64,000 bases of DNA from Heligmosomoides polygyrus polygyrus (lineage: Eukaryota > Nematoda > Chromadorea > Rhabditida > Heligmosomidae): the NCBI GenBank assembly GCA_947396885.1, contig OX377203.1, positions 30,879,253 through 30,943,252 of the forward strand, written 5' to 3'. Under the pieces are notes generated by a model. That model worked only from the letters and a program-made list of their open reading frames with translations, was not told the DNA's origin and searched no databases. How positions within the stretch are numbered: position 1 is the stretch's first letter; each line of letters begins with the position of its first letter. The translations under genes and the position numbers were made by a program. Of the stretch, positions 20,222 through 32,298 are shown one piece after another.

Positions 20222-22940
20222 ATGGTTGTCAACTGGACAGCCGATGATGACTGTGAAGAGGAAGAATCATCATCAAGAAGTCTGTCTTTTTTGGTGGGAG
20301 GTGCATTTCGGAAGAAAAAAAAATTTCGTCTTTCTCGTCGAAAAAAAAAATTCGTCGACATCCGACGCGACGCTAAGCTACTCGAAAGCACATTTTCACC
20401 TGTGCCTGACGTCAACGCCGTGGCTACTACTACGTCAAAGCGCCAACTAGAACCGCCTTCGCCTTGTTACCGACGTGAAGGATCGTGTTGGGCCAAAGAC
20501 TGCGAATTCGTCAACAAAAAGTGTAACGCATGCTCACTCGTCGGGCATAAGTAAGGCTTTTGCAAGAATTTCAACAAAAGGAAGCAGAGAAGGATCAGGA
20601 CCAACCACCGACGTATCAACAACATCGTTGTTGCTGCCTCCACTACGTTTGCCATGTCAACACTCACTCGCATTTACCGAAACGTGACAATTAACGGCTC
20701 TACCGTTCGGATGCATCTCGATACTGGTGCCGACGTCACACTACTGAGTGAAAGAGACTGGATCGCAATTGGACGCCCGAAGCTGCAGCCACCATACCTG
20801 ATACTGAAGTCGGCCAACAACAAGGAAATTCTGGTACGTGGTCATTTTCGGTGGTCAACGTGGAAATGGAAGCTGCCACGTCGCCGATAACAAGCCGCTA
20901 CTAGGCCTCGACTGGATCACCCAGCATCAGCCGCTACACCGCAACCTCGTGGAAGGTACCTGCAACGCTGTCTCGGTTTCTACGCTCCGAACATTACGAG
21001 CGTCGCTCATGGCAAGGATGCAGACCCAATTTGCTCCAATATTCGCACCTGAACTGGGATGCTGTACAAAATCAACGGTGTCGCTGAAACCAACGATAAG
21101 AAACGATACGAAACCTGTGTTCCGCAAGTCACGACCGGTGCCGTACGCCGCCATACCTCGCATTTCACAGGAGACCGATCGACTGGTTGCACTCAACGTA
21201 TTATCGCCCGTCGACCATTCTGAATGGGCCGCTCCTGTCGTCGTCGTTCAAAAGAAGAACGGTTCAATCCGTTTACTACTCCATCGGAATAAACGAGGCG
21301 CTCGACCAACACCAGCACCCCCTTCCAATACCTGACGACATATTCACAAGGTTGAACGGATTTCGATACTTCTCGCAAATTGACCACGCTGAAGACTAGC
21401 TTCAGTTGGAAGTGGATGAAGACTCCAAGCCGCTGCTGACAAATAGTACCCATCGAGGACTCTACCGTTTCAATCGCCTACCTTTTGGGATCAAGCCGGC
21501 TATAAGCATCTTCCAGCAACAAATGGATGTCTTTACATCCGCAGTGGAAGGAGTTGCCGCCTATCCCGACACCTTATTGTCACCGGCAGGACCATTCAGG
21601 AACATAATGCACGCCTTGAAGCGCTATTTCGAAGGATCCACTACTATGGATTCCGCGCACGCCTGAAAAATGCGCCTTCTTACAGACTGAGATCAGCTAC
21701 CTTGGTTTCGTCATCGACGCTGAACGACGCCGTCCTGATACCGCCAAAACGGAGGCAATATGCCAGATGCGTTCTCCAAAAGAATCAGCCAGCTGCGTGC
21801 CTTCCTCGGACTAGTCAACTTCTAAGAAATATTTGTCAAAGATCAGCACGACATTCGCGCCCCACTAGACGCGCTGACTAGGAAGAATGCAGCTTTTAGG
21901 TGGACACCAAAGTGCCAACCTTCGATCTTAATCTGCCAATCATCGTCGCGGCAGATGCTTCAAACAACGGAATCGGAGCAGTCCTGACACATCGAACTCC
22001 AGACGAATCGGAGAAAGCCATCTACCACGTAAGTCATGCTTTGACGCCTGCTCAAAGGAATTATAGTCAGATCGAGATGAAAGGACTCGCCCTGATTTTC
22101 GCCGTGCAGAAGTTAAATCGATTCGTCCATGGACGTCACTTTACATTGAAAACGGACCACAAATCCCTTCTTGCGATTTTCGGAAGCAAGAAGGGTACCC
22201 CTCTTCATAGTGGCAACCGACTTCAACGATGGGCCACAATTTTGCTAAACTATAGTTTCTCCATCGAGTACGTAAACACGAAGGAATTCGGACAGGCTGC
22301 GTTATTCCGGCTCATTCCTGTACGATCGTCGGAGCCTTAAGATTACGTTATTGCTGAGGTTGAAGCTGATACCGTAGCCGAAATCATGGACAGCTGCCGC
22401 AATCTTCCTCTCTCCTTCAATGAGATCCGCTACGCAACTGCCTCATACCACCTACTGCTGCAAGTGATCAACCACACTCAAACAGAAAACTGGCCCAAAG
22501 TCACTCGCGGTTCACCATTATGGCACTTCTACAACTGCCGAGACTCCCTGTCCACAGTCGACGATTGTTTGCCTACAGTCAATCGTCTGATGATCCCGAA
22601 GTCTCTTCAGCGTCGTGTAATCAATTCGCTGCATAAGCCCTACCCAGGACAAACAAGAATGAAAATGCTGGCCAGAAGCTATGTATACTGGCCTACTCTG
22701 GATGAGGACATCGAGGGCCTCGTCAGAACCTGCAGCACCTGTACATCCGTCTCCAAGGATCCCGTTAAGACCCAACTTCATTCATGGCCGAAACCTACCG
22801 CACCATGGATACATGCAGATTTCGCTGGACCGCTCGAGGGAACCTTCTATTCAATCATTATAGACGCCTACTCAAAATCATCCCGATGAACACCATTACA
22901 ACGACAGCTACAATAGCCTCAATGAAGAAACTTTTCGCGA
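20222..22940 (+). pseudogene. Gypsy-type gag-pol relic
   Basis: In order, one can read a CCHC-type zinc knuckle (C-x5-C..KDCEF..KCNACSLVGHK, about 20470-20550), an aspartic protease with LDTGADVTLL (about 20710-20745), reverse transcriptase pieces (about 21040-21860, including NRLPFGIKPA and LGFVIDAERR), RNase H with VAADASNNGIGAVL and TDHKSLLAI (21900-22330), and the integrase zinc-binding region with PYPGQTRMKMLARSYVYWP (22560-22760), then the start of the integrase core. Several frameshifts and stops separate the domains. The integrase stops abruptly near 22940, where a mariner coding sequence begins. No LTRs were found. The domain order PR-RT-RH-IN identifies Gypsy. Confidence 0.9.
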
Positions 22941-23800
22941 TCGCATTCTTCATGAGTACCAGCACGGCCACTCTGCCCGGCAAAACATATGCGCAGCTGT
23001 AGGATATGAAGTTGTCCAACGATCGACGGTGCTCAAATGGTTCAAGAAATTCCGTGAGGACAACGTTGAAACTGAAGACAAGCGATGCACGGACGACCGA
23101 TACCCCTTGATCGTCGAGCTGTGTTTAGCGCCATTGAAAGAAATCCGAGCTTGACAACGCGTATGTTGGCACTCAACTTTAAGTGCTCACACACCTCTAT
23201 TGAAAATATTCTACACACCGTTGGCCTTTCTATAAGGCTCGGTAAATGAATGCCTCACGACTTGCTTCTTTCGCAGAGGAAGAACCGTGTGAATGCAGCG
23301 AAACAACTGCTGAATCATCACAAGCAGGAACCGTTTCTTCATAGACTGGTAAATGTCATGAAAAGTGGATTCCACTGGATAATCGTCAGCGCTCTAGCCA
23401 GTGGCTTAAAGCAAAACAGAAGCCACTGCCAACGTCTAGACCTGACCCTCACCAGAATAAGGTGATGCTCTCCGTTTGGTGGTGTCGGAAATATAATATC
23501 TTCTGGTAACTCATCGAGAGCGGTTCCAGCATTGATGCCGAAGTCTACTCTACTCAGCTTGACCGATTTCAGACTGAACTCCGAAAGAATAGGTTCCGAC
23601 AGCTTTTCTCAAGTGGCATTATCCTTCAACAGGACAACACCAGACCACATATCGCGAACCGGACTCTTCAAAACATCAAAGACCTTAGCTGAGGGTCTTC
23701 TAACCCATCCTTCTTACAGCCCAGTCTGTCCGCATAGTGTCTGCCATGGTTTTCATTCGCTGCTGCTTTGGCTCTGCAAATTCTTTTTTTAGTTTCGTGT
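22938..23800 (+). pseudogene. Mariner transposase relic fused to Gypsy integrase
   Basis: The transposase reading begins immediately at the Gypsy break, in a different frame, with the N-terminal HTH (FRDRILHEYQHGHSARQNIC, then VLKWFKKFREDN). Later pieces include GIILQQDNTRPHIANRTLQ (second catalytic aspartate, about 23610-23670) and LTHPSYSPVCPHS, where the third aspartate motif is damaged. There is no 5' TIR or leader at the junction, so this copy is 5'-truncated or the junction arose by deletion. Multiple stops are present. Confidence 0.8.
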
Positions 23801-23882
23801 GAAATAACTTCCTATTTCAAAATATATATTAAATAAATAAATAAATATAAAATAAATAAATAAATATACAGAGTTATGTATA

Positions 23883-25023
23883 CAGGGTGTCTCAAAAAAC
23901 TGTATACTCTGTTTCAAAGGTGATATCGTTGTTCACAGAAAAGGAACTGAAAAAGTTAAGGGCTCATATAAAATCCTAAGAAAACAGAAATTTTCTGGTA
24001 GATGAGTGGTAAGGAATGCGCCAGGCACTCGTCCGAAATTTAGCATTTTACACTCCATTGATTGTGTTTCGCTTGAATGCTTGCGGTTGTCCGGAAATTG
24101 ATACAGGTTTTCGATATCCAACTTTAGAGCGTGATTTTTTAGCAACACTTTACCTTGGAACGAGATCTCTACGGCGTGTAAATAGTCGCGCCATGCTTCC
24201 GCCTGAAATCCTGCATTTCCGACCTAATTGACTGGGCATGGGCTGAATGCTTGACACAACCTCGTTACTATTTGGCCTTATTAACCTGCGATGTGCTTCT
24301 TTTAACGTTTAAAACTTGACAATTACGTGAAAGATACGTAACATGCGTGTTCATTGATTGCACAATTTAAAGATGCGCAAGAGCCCCATTTTCGAAGACG
24401 GATTCTGTGGACTGATGGAACAACATTCAAGCTGAATGGAGAGGTTAACCGGCATAGCTACAGCTACTGGGCGATGGAAACGTTAAAAGAAGCACAGCAA
24501 GGTTAACGTGGCCAAGAATTTAGTAATAGGATTGTAACAAGCATTCAGCCCATGCTTAATCAATCGAGTCTGAAATGCAAGGTTTCAGGCGGGGCATGAT
24601 GCAATCTTACTGCTCACAAGTCACAGAAATCTCGTTATCCTCAACTTTCATATGAGTCTCAAACATCATAAAAAGCTTCACTAACAGCAATGTCAGAACC
24701 TTTCAGACAGTAATTGCACTTTTAAGGGATACCCTGCATTTTTCGCATATATTAATGTGCTCTCAAGTTCTAAACCTTCAAAGAAGCACAAATCCATCCA
24801 TACGGCCACTTTCTCAATAAATTATAATAAGTGTTGGATCGAAACAATCAATCGAGTGTAAAATGCAAAATTTCAGGCCAGTGCATGGCGCAATCCATAC
24901 CACTCGCATGCCAAAAAATTTCTATTTCTTAGGATTTCATATGAGCTTTTAACTTTTTCAGTACCTTTCTTGTGCAAAGTTATCACCTTTCAAACAGTGT
25001 ATACAGTTTTTTGAGACACGCTG
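23883..25023. mobile_element. Mariner-type element with about 200-bp TIRs
   Basis: The left end CAGGGTGTCTCAAAAAACTG after TA (23881-23882) matches the right end in reverse complement (CAGCGTGTCTCAAAAAACTG) before TA (25024-25025). Similarity between the inverted ends continues for roughly 200 bp, including TGAGT..GTAAAATGC and TTAGGATTTCATATGAGC. A further diverged direct copy of the same inner segment lies at about 24540-24660. No transposase is recognised. This suggests a non-autonomous long-TIR derivative. Confidence 0.8.
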
Positions 25024-25025
25024 TA

Positions 25026-25235
25026 TACACAGTTGTATATACGCATATATGCCATGTATATGCATATGTATGTATATGTATACACATATATGTATATATA
25101 ATATATACACGTGTGTATACATGCATATACACATGCATATTTATATACGTATATTTATATGTATATTCACACCTATATGATGTATATATGCGTGTATACA
25201 CATGTGAATACATGCATATGTAACATGTATACATA
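25026..25235 (+). repeat. TATATG/TATAC-rich simple sequence
   Basis: Alternating TATATGCATATGTA-type sequence continues on the far side of the adjacent mariner (26464-26600). The mariner at 25236-26463 therefore inserted into a simple-sequence tract. Open frames here are compositional. Confidence 0.8.
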
Positions 25236-26463
25236 TTAGGTTGGTGCATAAGTTCTCGGATATTTGGGGCATGAAATATTTATTATCACAACATACGAAC
25301 AACAATATCAAATCATTTGAAGTAACCACCCTTTACATCAATTGTCTTTCGCCAACATGCTGGTAAGTCATGGATGGTCATGGATGCCTTTTTTCCAAAA
25401 CGTGGCCGGTTGTGATTCGAAAAATGTGAGCATTGCCTCCTTGACATCTTCTCGGTTCCTAAATTGCTGGCCGTCCAAATAGCGTTGAAGGCTTGAAAAC
25501 AAATGATAATCAGAAGGAGCGAGATCTGGAGAGTAAGGCGGATGTGGAAGAACGGTCCATCCGTACGAAAATACACCTTCACTTACTCTCCTCGTGTGGT
25601 TTGAAGGTGGGCCCTCAACTTCTTCAGTTGGTTGACGTAAACCTCTGCCGTCACTGTTATCCCTTCGTCCAGCAGCTTCCAGTATTTTACGCCAAGAACG
25701 CTCCACCAAATGCATAGCATCACCTTTTTCACGTGAAGGTCGGTTTCGAAACGTCCTCTGCCTCTCCAGTTGCGTCAACCCACTGTGCACGCCGGTGATA
25801 ATTAGAGTAGAGTATCCACTTGTCATCCCCGGTGACAATGTTGTCCAGCCATCCGTGGGTACGTCTGATGGTAAGGAGAGACAGAGCGACATCGGCTCTG
25901 CGATCCATGTCATGTTGTGTCATGGCGTGAGGTACCCAGCGACCCAATTTTTGCACCTTGCCAATCGACTTCAATCCTCGAACGACTGTTGAGTGACTAA
26001 CACAAAGAGTGCCTGATCGTTCGCGAGTGGTTTGGTATGGGTCCGCTTTCACTCTACATCGGAGGCCATCCAAATCCAGTGTCATCGGGCGCCCTTCTCG
26101 TTCATTATCTTCCACGGAGAATTCACCAACTGCAAACTTCGAGAACCACTGGTACACAGTACTTCGAGCAGCAGCATTCTCGTTGTAAACAGCCTTCAGG
26201 CGACGATACGATTCGTTGGCATTGCGGCCAGATTGGTGAGGAATAACATGACGTGCCGAATATGCGTCTCAGTTGGGATGAATTGCTTAGCCATAATAGC
26301 TGACGTTAACAACGCAGAAGTAAATGTTAGGAACAGTTTTGTAGCCCTTTCCTTTCTCTATCGATCGATCATTTACGCGTTGATACATGTGAGAAATTTG
26401 GCGGGGAAATGCGCTTTCAATTCAGGAGGGATCAAATGTCCGAAAACTTATGCACCAACCTAA
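25236..26463 (-). mobile_element. Mariner element with 28-bp-class TIRs
   Basis: The left end TTAGGTTGGTGCATAAGTTC (25236) matches the right end in reverse complement (TTAGGTTGGTGCATAAGTTT, ending 26463). This end sequence belongs to the TTAGGTTGGTGCA class of mariner TIRs. TA precedes the left end; TG, probably a mutated TA, follows the right end. The element is 1228 bp, close to the family's usual 1.3 kb, and carries a minus-strand transposase. Confidence 0.9.
25314..26294 (-). pseudogene. Mariner transposase relic (4)
   Basis: The start is at ATG 26292-26294 (MAKQFIPTETHIRHVMLF). HTH pieces follow (RRLKAVYNENAAARSTVYQW), then KADPYQTTRERSGTLCVSHS, GRWVPHAM, the first catalytic aspartate in IVTGDDKWILYSN, and the third in YSPDLAPSDYHLF (about 25510-25550). 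The C-terminus (WRKTIDVKGGYFK) ends at 25313. The second aspartate region around 25560-25640 is damaged and there are several frameshifts. The second and third motifs would normally be 34 residues apart. Confidence 0.85.
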
Positions 26464-26879
26464 TGTATACTACATATATATGTATATACACATATATGCA
26501 CGTATATACATACATATATATGCATGCGTAGACATGTGCATAGACTTAAATGTATATATGTGTTTATGTATTTATATCTGTACACATAAATATGTACGCA
26601 TTACGTACGAGCTGGATATAAGTGGATATATGGCTGCCCAAGTATCGGGAATACGAAGGCACGGTTATCGGACCGAAGGAACGATTATCCTGCAACCGCC
26701 TAGCAACCGAACGCAACTGCTACTTGCAACAGGATAGCAACAGGAGCCGCCCCTCAGTTGACCGGCTTCTCCCGGATAGCAACAGGTGTTCCCCCAATAG
26801 CAACTCAAGCCTCGCGACCGCGTGGCTCGTGTTCCTATTCGATTCGGCTCGTCGAACCCGAATGTTCGAGTATATATAT

Positions 26880-26916
<37 letters not shown>

Positions 26917-26956
26917 CATCATTATCATCATCATCATTTTCATCATTTTCAGTAGC
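26464..26956. repeat. Simple sequence, unassigned GC-rich block, and RTE 3' tail
   Basis: 26464-26600 is TATATG-rich, continuing the tract at 25026. 26640-26865 is unassigned sequence with three AGCAAC/ATAGCAACAGG echoes. 26871-26916 is a (TA)n run, followed by an (ATC)n tract to about 26956. On the minus strand the last tract is the (TGATGA)-like tail that follows the RTE reading frame. Confidence 0.7.
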
Positions 26957-29900
26957 GTTTGTCCCGCCTGGTGGCAGGGTCCGCTCTTCTGGTGTGGTGA
27001 CGCCATTTCTCCCGATCAAATGCTTGATCGGGATGCACACCAGCTATCTTTAAGTCCAAGTGCAACGTGTCTAGCCAACGTTGCTTCGGGCGTCCTGAGG
27101 GCCGTTTTCCAGGGACTTCAAGATTCAGGCCAATCTTACAGACAGTGTCGTCGTTAGCGCGAAGGACGTGGCCATACCATCGTAGACGAGCTTCGCGCAA
27201 CTTGTCGGCTATCGGGACGACACCGAACCTCTGTCGTATGGTGTCATTGCGAACGCGGTCCAATCGCGTTACTCCGGCCGTCCACCTTAGCATCTTCGTC
27301 TCCATTACACTGAGGCGGCTTTCAATTTCCTTCGTCACGGGCCAGCACTCAGCACCGTACGTCGCTACTGGGCGGACGACTGTTCTATAAACCTTCGACT
27401 TGAGGTACTCGGGTATTGTCTTATCGCAGAGAACCCCAGTCAACAACCGCCATTTGGACCAGGCTGCACTTGCGCGCGCATTCACCTCCAACTTTAGGCT
27501 GCCATCGGGCGTAACTGTTGATCCAAGATACTTGAAAGATGTGACTCGTGAGAGCTCAGTACCATTAATCTCGATAGATCCGAGCTCATTCATATCCGTC
27601 GTCATGTACTCCGTCTTTTTGACGTTTAGCTTGAGTCCGAACAATGCCAAGCGATCGCACCATTCCTGTGCCTGTCGCTCGAGTTCGGCTTTGTCTTCAC
27701 ATGCAAGCATGACGTCATCGGCATACAGCAACGTCCAAGGAGCTGCCTTTTGGAGATCTCGTGTAATTGCATCCATGACCACGAAGAGCAGTGGGGATAG
27801 CGCAGACCCCTGGTGCACTCCGACAGAGATCGGGAACTCCATCGAGGTACCCGCTGGTGCTCGTACTCGGCTTATTGGGCACGAGTAGAGGATGCGCACC
27901 CACTCAATAAGCTCTTCAGGGATACCATATCGTCGCAACACGTACCATATCACTTCCCGCGGAACGCGGTCGAAGGCCTTCTCCAAGTCCAGGAAGGCGA
28001 AATGCACCGGTTTCTGTTTCTCGCGGTGCTTCTCTAGCAGAAGACGAACGGCGTGTATGGCATCAACCATCCCACAGCCGGCAACGAAACCACACTGATT
28101 ATTGGAAAACTGAACGACATCCCGACCACGTCTATCGACAATTCGCTCAAAGACTTTCATGTGTGCGAAAGTAGGCGAATCGGACGGTAGCTAGCGCAAT
28201 CCGCAGGGCTGCCTTTCTTCTTCCAAATCGGGATAGTCGTGCTTTGCTACCAACTCTCAGGCACTTTCTTCTCAGCAACAACCTGATTGAAAAACTCAGT
28301 CAGCCAGTCAGCAGGGCACCAGCCCTTCGACTTCCACAGGTCGGCTGGCAGGTCATCGGGACCAGTGGCTTTGCCTGACTTCATCTTCTTCAGGGCTGCT
28401 TCAGTTTCGCTCACTGTGATCTCCTGAACGGGACCGTATACAGGTGAAACAAAAGGAACGGCAGGATGTTCAAATTCTACATTCGAGATTTCCTCGAAGT
28501 AGTCGCGCCATCGCCTTACAGCCCTTTGACGATCCATCAGAAGATGGCCGTTCTCATCGTTAATACCAAAGAACTTTTCGATGTCTTCTGCTTGGCGACA
28601 GCGAGCCTTGGCGAGTCGGTAAAGATAGCGCTCACCATCGCGCGTTTCCAGTTTTTCGCTGACTTCAGCGTAGTACGCGGCTTTAGCAGCAGCCACTGCC
28701 TTCTTTGCCGCTTTCCTCGCTTCTCGATAATTCCGCCAATTACAGACTGTTTTGTCACCGATAAATACGTGATACAGCTGTTTCTTTTCCCTGACCTTCT
28801 CTCTGACATTGTCAGTCCACAGCCAAGCCTGCTTGTCGACCCAACGCCGTCCAGGCTTCGTTGTGCCGAGTTCGAGGCGTGCAGCCCGGGTTATCGCATC
28901 GGTAGCCTCTTTCCAGGTTTCGTCGACAGTTGTTACCGTCGGCAACCGAATGCGAGAGATAACAGCTGCTTCCTTTTCCTTCAATCACCACCATTTAATT
29001 CTAGCCGTCCCACACCGCTCGACACGTTTACACCTCGGAGGTGTGATTTTCAGCTAGCAGATCAGTGGACGGTGTTGCGTGGCAACCGTCTCATGCGGCA
29101 CGATCTTCGCGTCTGTGACAAGGCCTTGGTCGCGACGCCTAACAAGAACATAGTCAATCTGCGTTTTGGCGTTCCAGCTATAAGACGAGATGAGGTGGGA
29201 GACACGCTTTCGAAATTTGGTATTCACGATGGTGAGGTCATGTGCGTCTGCATACTCAAGTATACGCTCACCATCGGCGTTGCGTGACCCATAGCCAAAA
29301 CCACCATGACAGCTATAACCGTCTTTCGCTGCTCCGACGTGACCATTAAGGTCGCCTGCCACAACAACCATATCTTCTGACGGCACTTCCGCTGTCTTCT
29401 CATCAAGCAGAGACCAGAACTCGTCCTTGGTTTGCTCGGAGCAACCTGTCTGCGGAGCGTACGCGGAAAAGAAATGACACCGTCACTCTTCTACGGCGAC
29501 AACAATCTCCATCGAGCGGTCATCGAAACGTTCTACGCTTGCAATCGCGTCACGGAAACGCTCGGAGACGATCATACCGACACCACTGGTGGTCCTGGGA
29601 CTGCCGCACAGAACGGCCTTGAAGCCGCGGCCAATGTCCCTCGACTTACAGCAGGACCACCTCGTCTCCTGCACCGCACAGAAATCTATCTTTCTTCGCT
29701 CCAGTGCTTCTACCAACTCGCACGAGCGGCCCGTCAACGTACTCACATTCAACGTTGCTGCGCGGGTCTTGCCTACGTTACGGGACTTTCGGACTAGCTC
29801 AGTTGCCCCCGATAGCGTCCTCGCATCAGGGACCCTCGCATACTTTCAACACTCGCCGGGCTTTGCGAGTGCGCGTCGGCTCCCGCGGACGCCGTAGCAT
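26957..29900 (-). pseudogene. RTE-type retrotransposon ORF, nearly full length
   Basis: This encodes the polyprotein of a non-LTR element: an APE-like endonuclease that nicks the target, then a reverse transcriptase. The endonuclease spans about 29752-29054 (NVSTLTGRSCELVEAL, VQETRWS, VVAGDLNGHVGA, TQIDYVLVRRRD, ATQHRPLIC). A linker follows, and the RT runs from about 28400 to 26957 with SGKATGPDDLPADLW, FAFLDLEKAFDRVP, GVHQGSALSPLLF and the catalytic YADD in LLYADDVMLA. The C-terminal signature is PGKRPSGRPKQRW. The 5' three pieces share one frame but carry stops (for example at 29483-29485 and 29054-29056). The RT from 28160 is in another frame, so one indel lies at 28161-28246. The remaining 403-codon RT frame is clean. 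Confidence 0.92.
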
Positions 29901-30066
29901 TATCTCGAGAACTCTGTAACGTCATCAACCATATGATGTGACACAGAATGTTCGTAGGCCGGCCTGTCACTAGGGCCTGTCGCCTGCATTCGATTGTCCG
30001 TGATTGGCTCGGCTTGCACAAGCAAGCAGTTTCCAGTGGCACCACGTGGAGGAACGGACATCGCCA

Positions 30067-30068
<2 letters not shown>

Positions 30069-30124
<56 letters not shown>
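30069..30124. repeat. (AT)n microsatellite
   Basis: About 56 bases of uninterrupted AT lie between the two head-to-head RTE elements, near the 5' end of the minus-strand copy. Confidence 0.95.
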
Positions 30125-30128
<4 letters not shown>

Positions 30129-30765
30129 AGCTGTCGAGAGGAAGGATGGTCAAGGGTGGCGCAAAGGAGTCGACAACGCATTCACGAATAAAAAGCGGTA
30201 CATCGAGAATGGTCATAATTCGTTACCAATCGAATCACAGCATGGGGCTCTATAAACATCGATGACCCTATATCGGTGACATTGCTTGATGTCACATACT
30301 AGTAAAACGTAGCAATTCCTCACACATTCTTTGAATATTAATGCAAGAACAAAAATGTTTTACTAAAGGGAGTACACTTCCCTCTCCCACATGGTTCAGC
30401 GCCTCATCGTGGCGTGGGGGTGGCAATGGGTGTCGAACTGCGATGCACAGCGGAGGTTTTCATTCTCCGGCAGGGTCTCCCAAGCTGAGAAGGAGTTCGA
30501 CAATTCTTCGGAAGCCTAGCGAAGTCTGAATCACAGCACGCCTCAAAGGCAGGAAAGGGGCACCCCGAAGGCAAGAAAGGGGTGATATGAACTTCGAACT
30601 TCGCACGGAGTGTGAGAGGTAGACACCACAAACGGTTATCGGTATGTGATGTCTCCTCATGTGATATTCGGCTCGCCATGCCCTGCAGAAAGTGCAAAAA
30701 TGGCAACGGTTCCAGCGTCAGGCCCAGGTTGACAGGCCGGCTGATGGAGAAACCTGTCACAAATC

Positions 30766-32298
30766 ATGATCAAGAGTCGCAATGGAATCAGTGTGAAGGC
30801 TAGGACGTCACCCGGAAGTGTCGCGCAGAACCCCCGCCCAAGTTCTGTGGTCAGTATGCGAGGGCTACCGAGGACAGAACGACCTCGGCCAAAGAAGCTT
30901 GTTCGAATGGGAACTCTGAATGTGGGGACAATGACCGGAAGATCCAGGGAAGTGGCCGACCTGATGAAGCGCAGAAGGATAGAAGTCCTGTGCCTGCAGG
31001 AAACGAGATGGAAAGGGGCGAAGGCCGAGGAGATTGGAGAAGGAGTCAAGCTGTTCTACAACGGAGAGGACACGAAGAGGAACGGTGTCGGGGTAGCTGT
31101 GGCAGAATCCCTCAAGGATTCGGTAGCTGCTGTCCAAAGGATAAGCGACCGCATCATATCTCTGCGGCTGGATACGAAGGAGGGTTACTGGACCGTCATG
31201 TCCGTCTACGCTCCGCAGACCGGATACCCCGAGCACGAAAAAGACGTCATAAGGTCCGTACCAGAAGGCGACTATCTATCCGTAGCAGGGGACATGAACG
31301 GACATGTGGGGAGTCGAAGAAGAGGAGTGGAAAGGGTTCATGGAGGTAAAGGGGTCGGCATGGTGAACCCAGATGGAGAAAGGATTATCGATCTGGCTGT
31401 CGCCCACGACCTGGTTATCTGTAGCACCTTCTTCGCGAAGAGGGAGAGCCAGAAGGTGACCTATACTAGCGGAGGAAGAAGGACAGAAGTCGTCCACATC
31501 CTAGTGAGAAGGCCTGACCTGAAAACCGTTCGGGATGTAAAGGTCCTTCCGGGAGAAGAACTCGCATCACAGCATAGGCCCTTGATAGCGGACCTGAACA
31601 TTCCTCTACCCAGCAAACCGAAAGTAAGGACAGAACCCAGAATCCGATGGTGGAGGTTGCGGAGCACAGAGCGCAACGAGCTAAGAAGGGCAGTGCTCGA
31701 AGCAGGTCTTCCCGATCCAACCGGTCCCGTAAACGAGACCTGGGGGAGGATAATCCAAACGATCCTGCGATGTGCCAAGGAAACCCTCGGCGAAACAAAG
31801 GGAGGAATCAGAGGAGATAAGGCTGCATGGTTCTGGAATGAAGAGGTGCAGGCTGCGGTGAGGAAAAAGAAGGAGGCCTATAGGCAGTGGCAGAAGACAA
31901 GGGCACCCGAGCATCTTACAACTTACAGGAAGCTGAAGAGACTGGCAAAAGCAGCGGTAGCAAAGGCAAAGAGCGCGGAGATGGATGCCCTGTACGAGAA
32001 GCTGGACGAGCCACAGGGAGAGAAGTTCGCCATCCGTCTGGCCAAGGCACGTCATAGAGCTAGCCTCGACATTCGAGTAGTGAAGACTGTGAAGAGTGCT
32101 GACGGTAGAGTACTACGGAAACCGGTCGAGGTCAAAAAAAGATGGGAGGAGTACTTCAAGGAACTGCTGAATGAGGAATTCCCGCGTCGGGAAGTCCAAG
32201 AAGAACAGCCAACCGAACGGACCCATCCCGTCATGGACGCAGGAAGAGGTTCGCAGTGCCATAGGGAAGATGAAGCTCGGGAAGGCAGCTGGCCCTGA
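30766..32298 (+). CDS. RTE polyprotein, endonuclease half
   Basis: This frame of about 510 codons starts at ATG 30766; the domain itself begins at about residue 46 (RMGTLNVGTMTGRS). APE motifs are LCLQETRWKG, VMSVYAPQTG, SVAGDMNGHVGSRRR, AVAHDLVICSTFF and ASQHRPLIADL. The position equivalent to QIDYVLV in the neighbouring RTE reads EVVHILV, so a normally conserved aspartate is valine; this would probably weaken or abolish endonuclease activity. A charged linker follows. The last 20-odd codons are out of register. The true product continues in the frame starting at 32171, the switch lying near 32225-32240. Confidence 0.85.
   Translation: MIKSRNGISVKARTSPGSVAQNPRPSSVVSMRGLPRTERPRPKKLVRMGTLNVGTMTGRSREVADLMKRRRIEVLCLQETRWKGAKAEEIGEGVKLFYNGEDTKRNGVGVAVAESLKDSVAAVQRISDRIISLRLDTKEGYWTVMSVYAPQTGYPEHEKDVIRSVPEGDYLSVAGDMNGHVGSRRRGVERVHGGKGVGMVNPDGERIIDLAVAHDLVICSTFFAKRESQKVTYTSGGRRTEVVHILVRRPDLKTVRDVKVLPGEELASQHRPLIADLNIPLPSKPKVRTEPRIRWWRLRSTERNELRRAVLEAGLPDPTGPVNETWGRIIQTILRCAKETLGETKGGIRGDKAAWFWNEEVQAAVRKKKEAYRQWQKTRAPEHLTTYRKLKRLAKAAVAKAKSAEMDALYEKLDEPQGEKFAIRLAKARHRASLDIRVVKTVKSADGRVLRKPVEVKKRWEEYFKELLNEEFPRREVQEEQPTERTHPVMDAGRGSQCHREDEAREGSWP

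Noticed and set aside
24972..25249. Tyrosine/isoleucine-rich proteins on both strands
   Set aside because: They are translations of TATATG-type simple sequence.
27067..29287. Plus-strand open frames up to 273 codons
   Set aside because: They are antisense shadows of the minus-strand RTE polyprotein.
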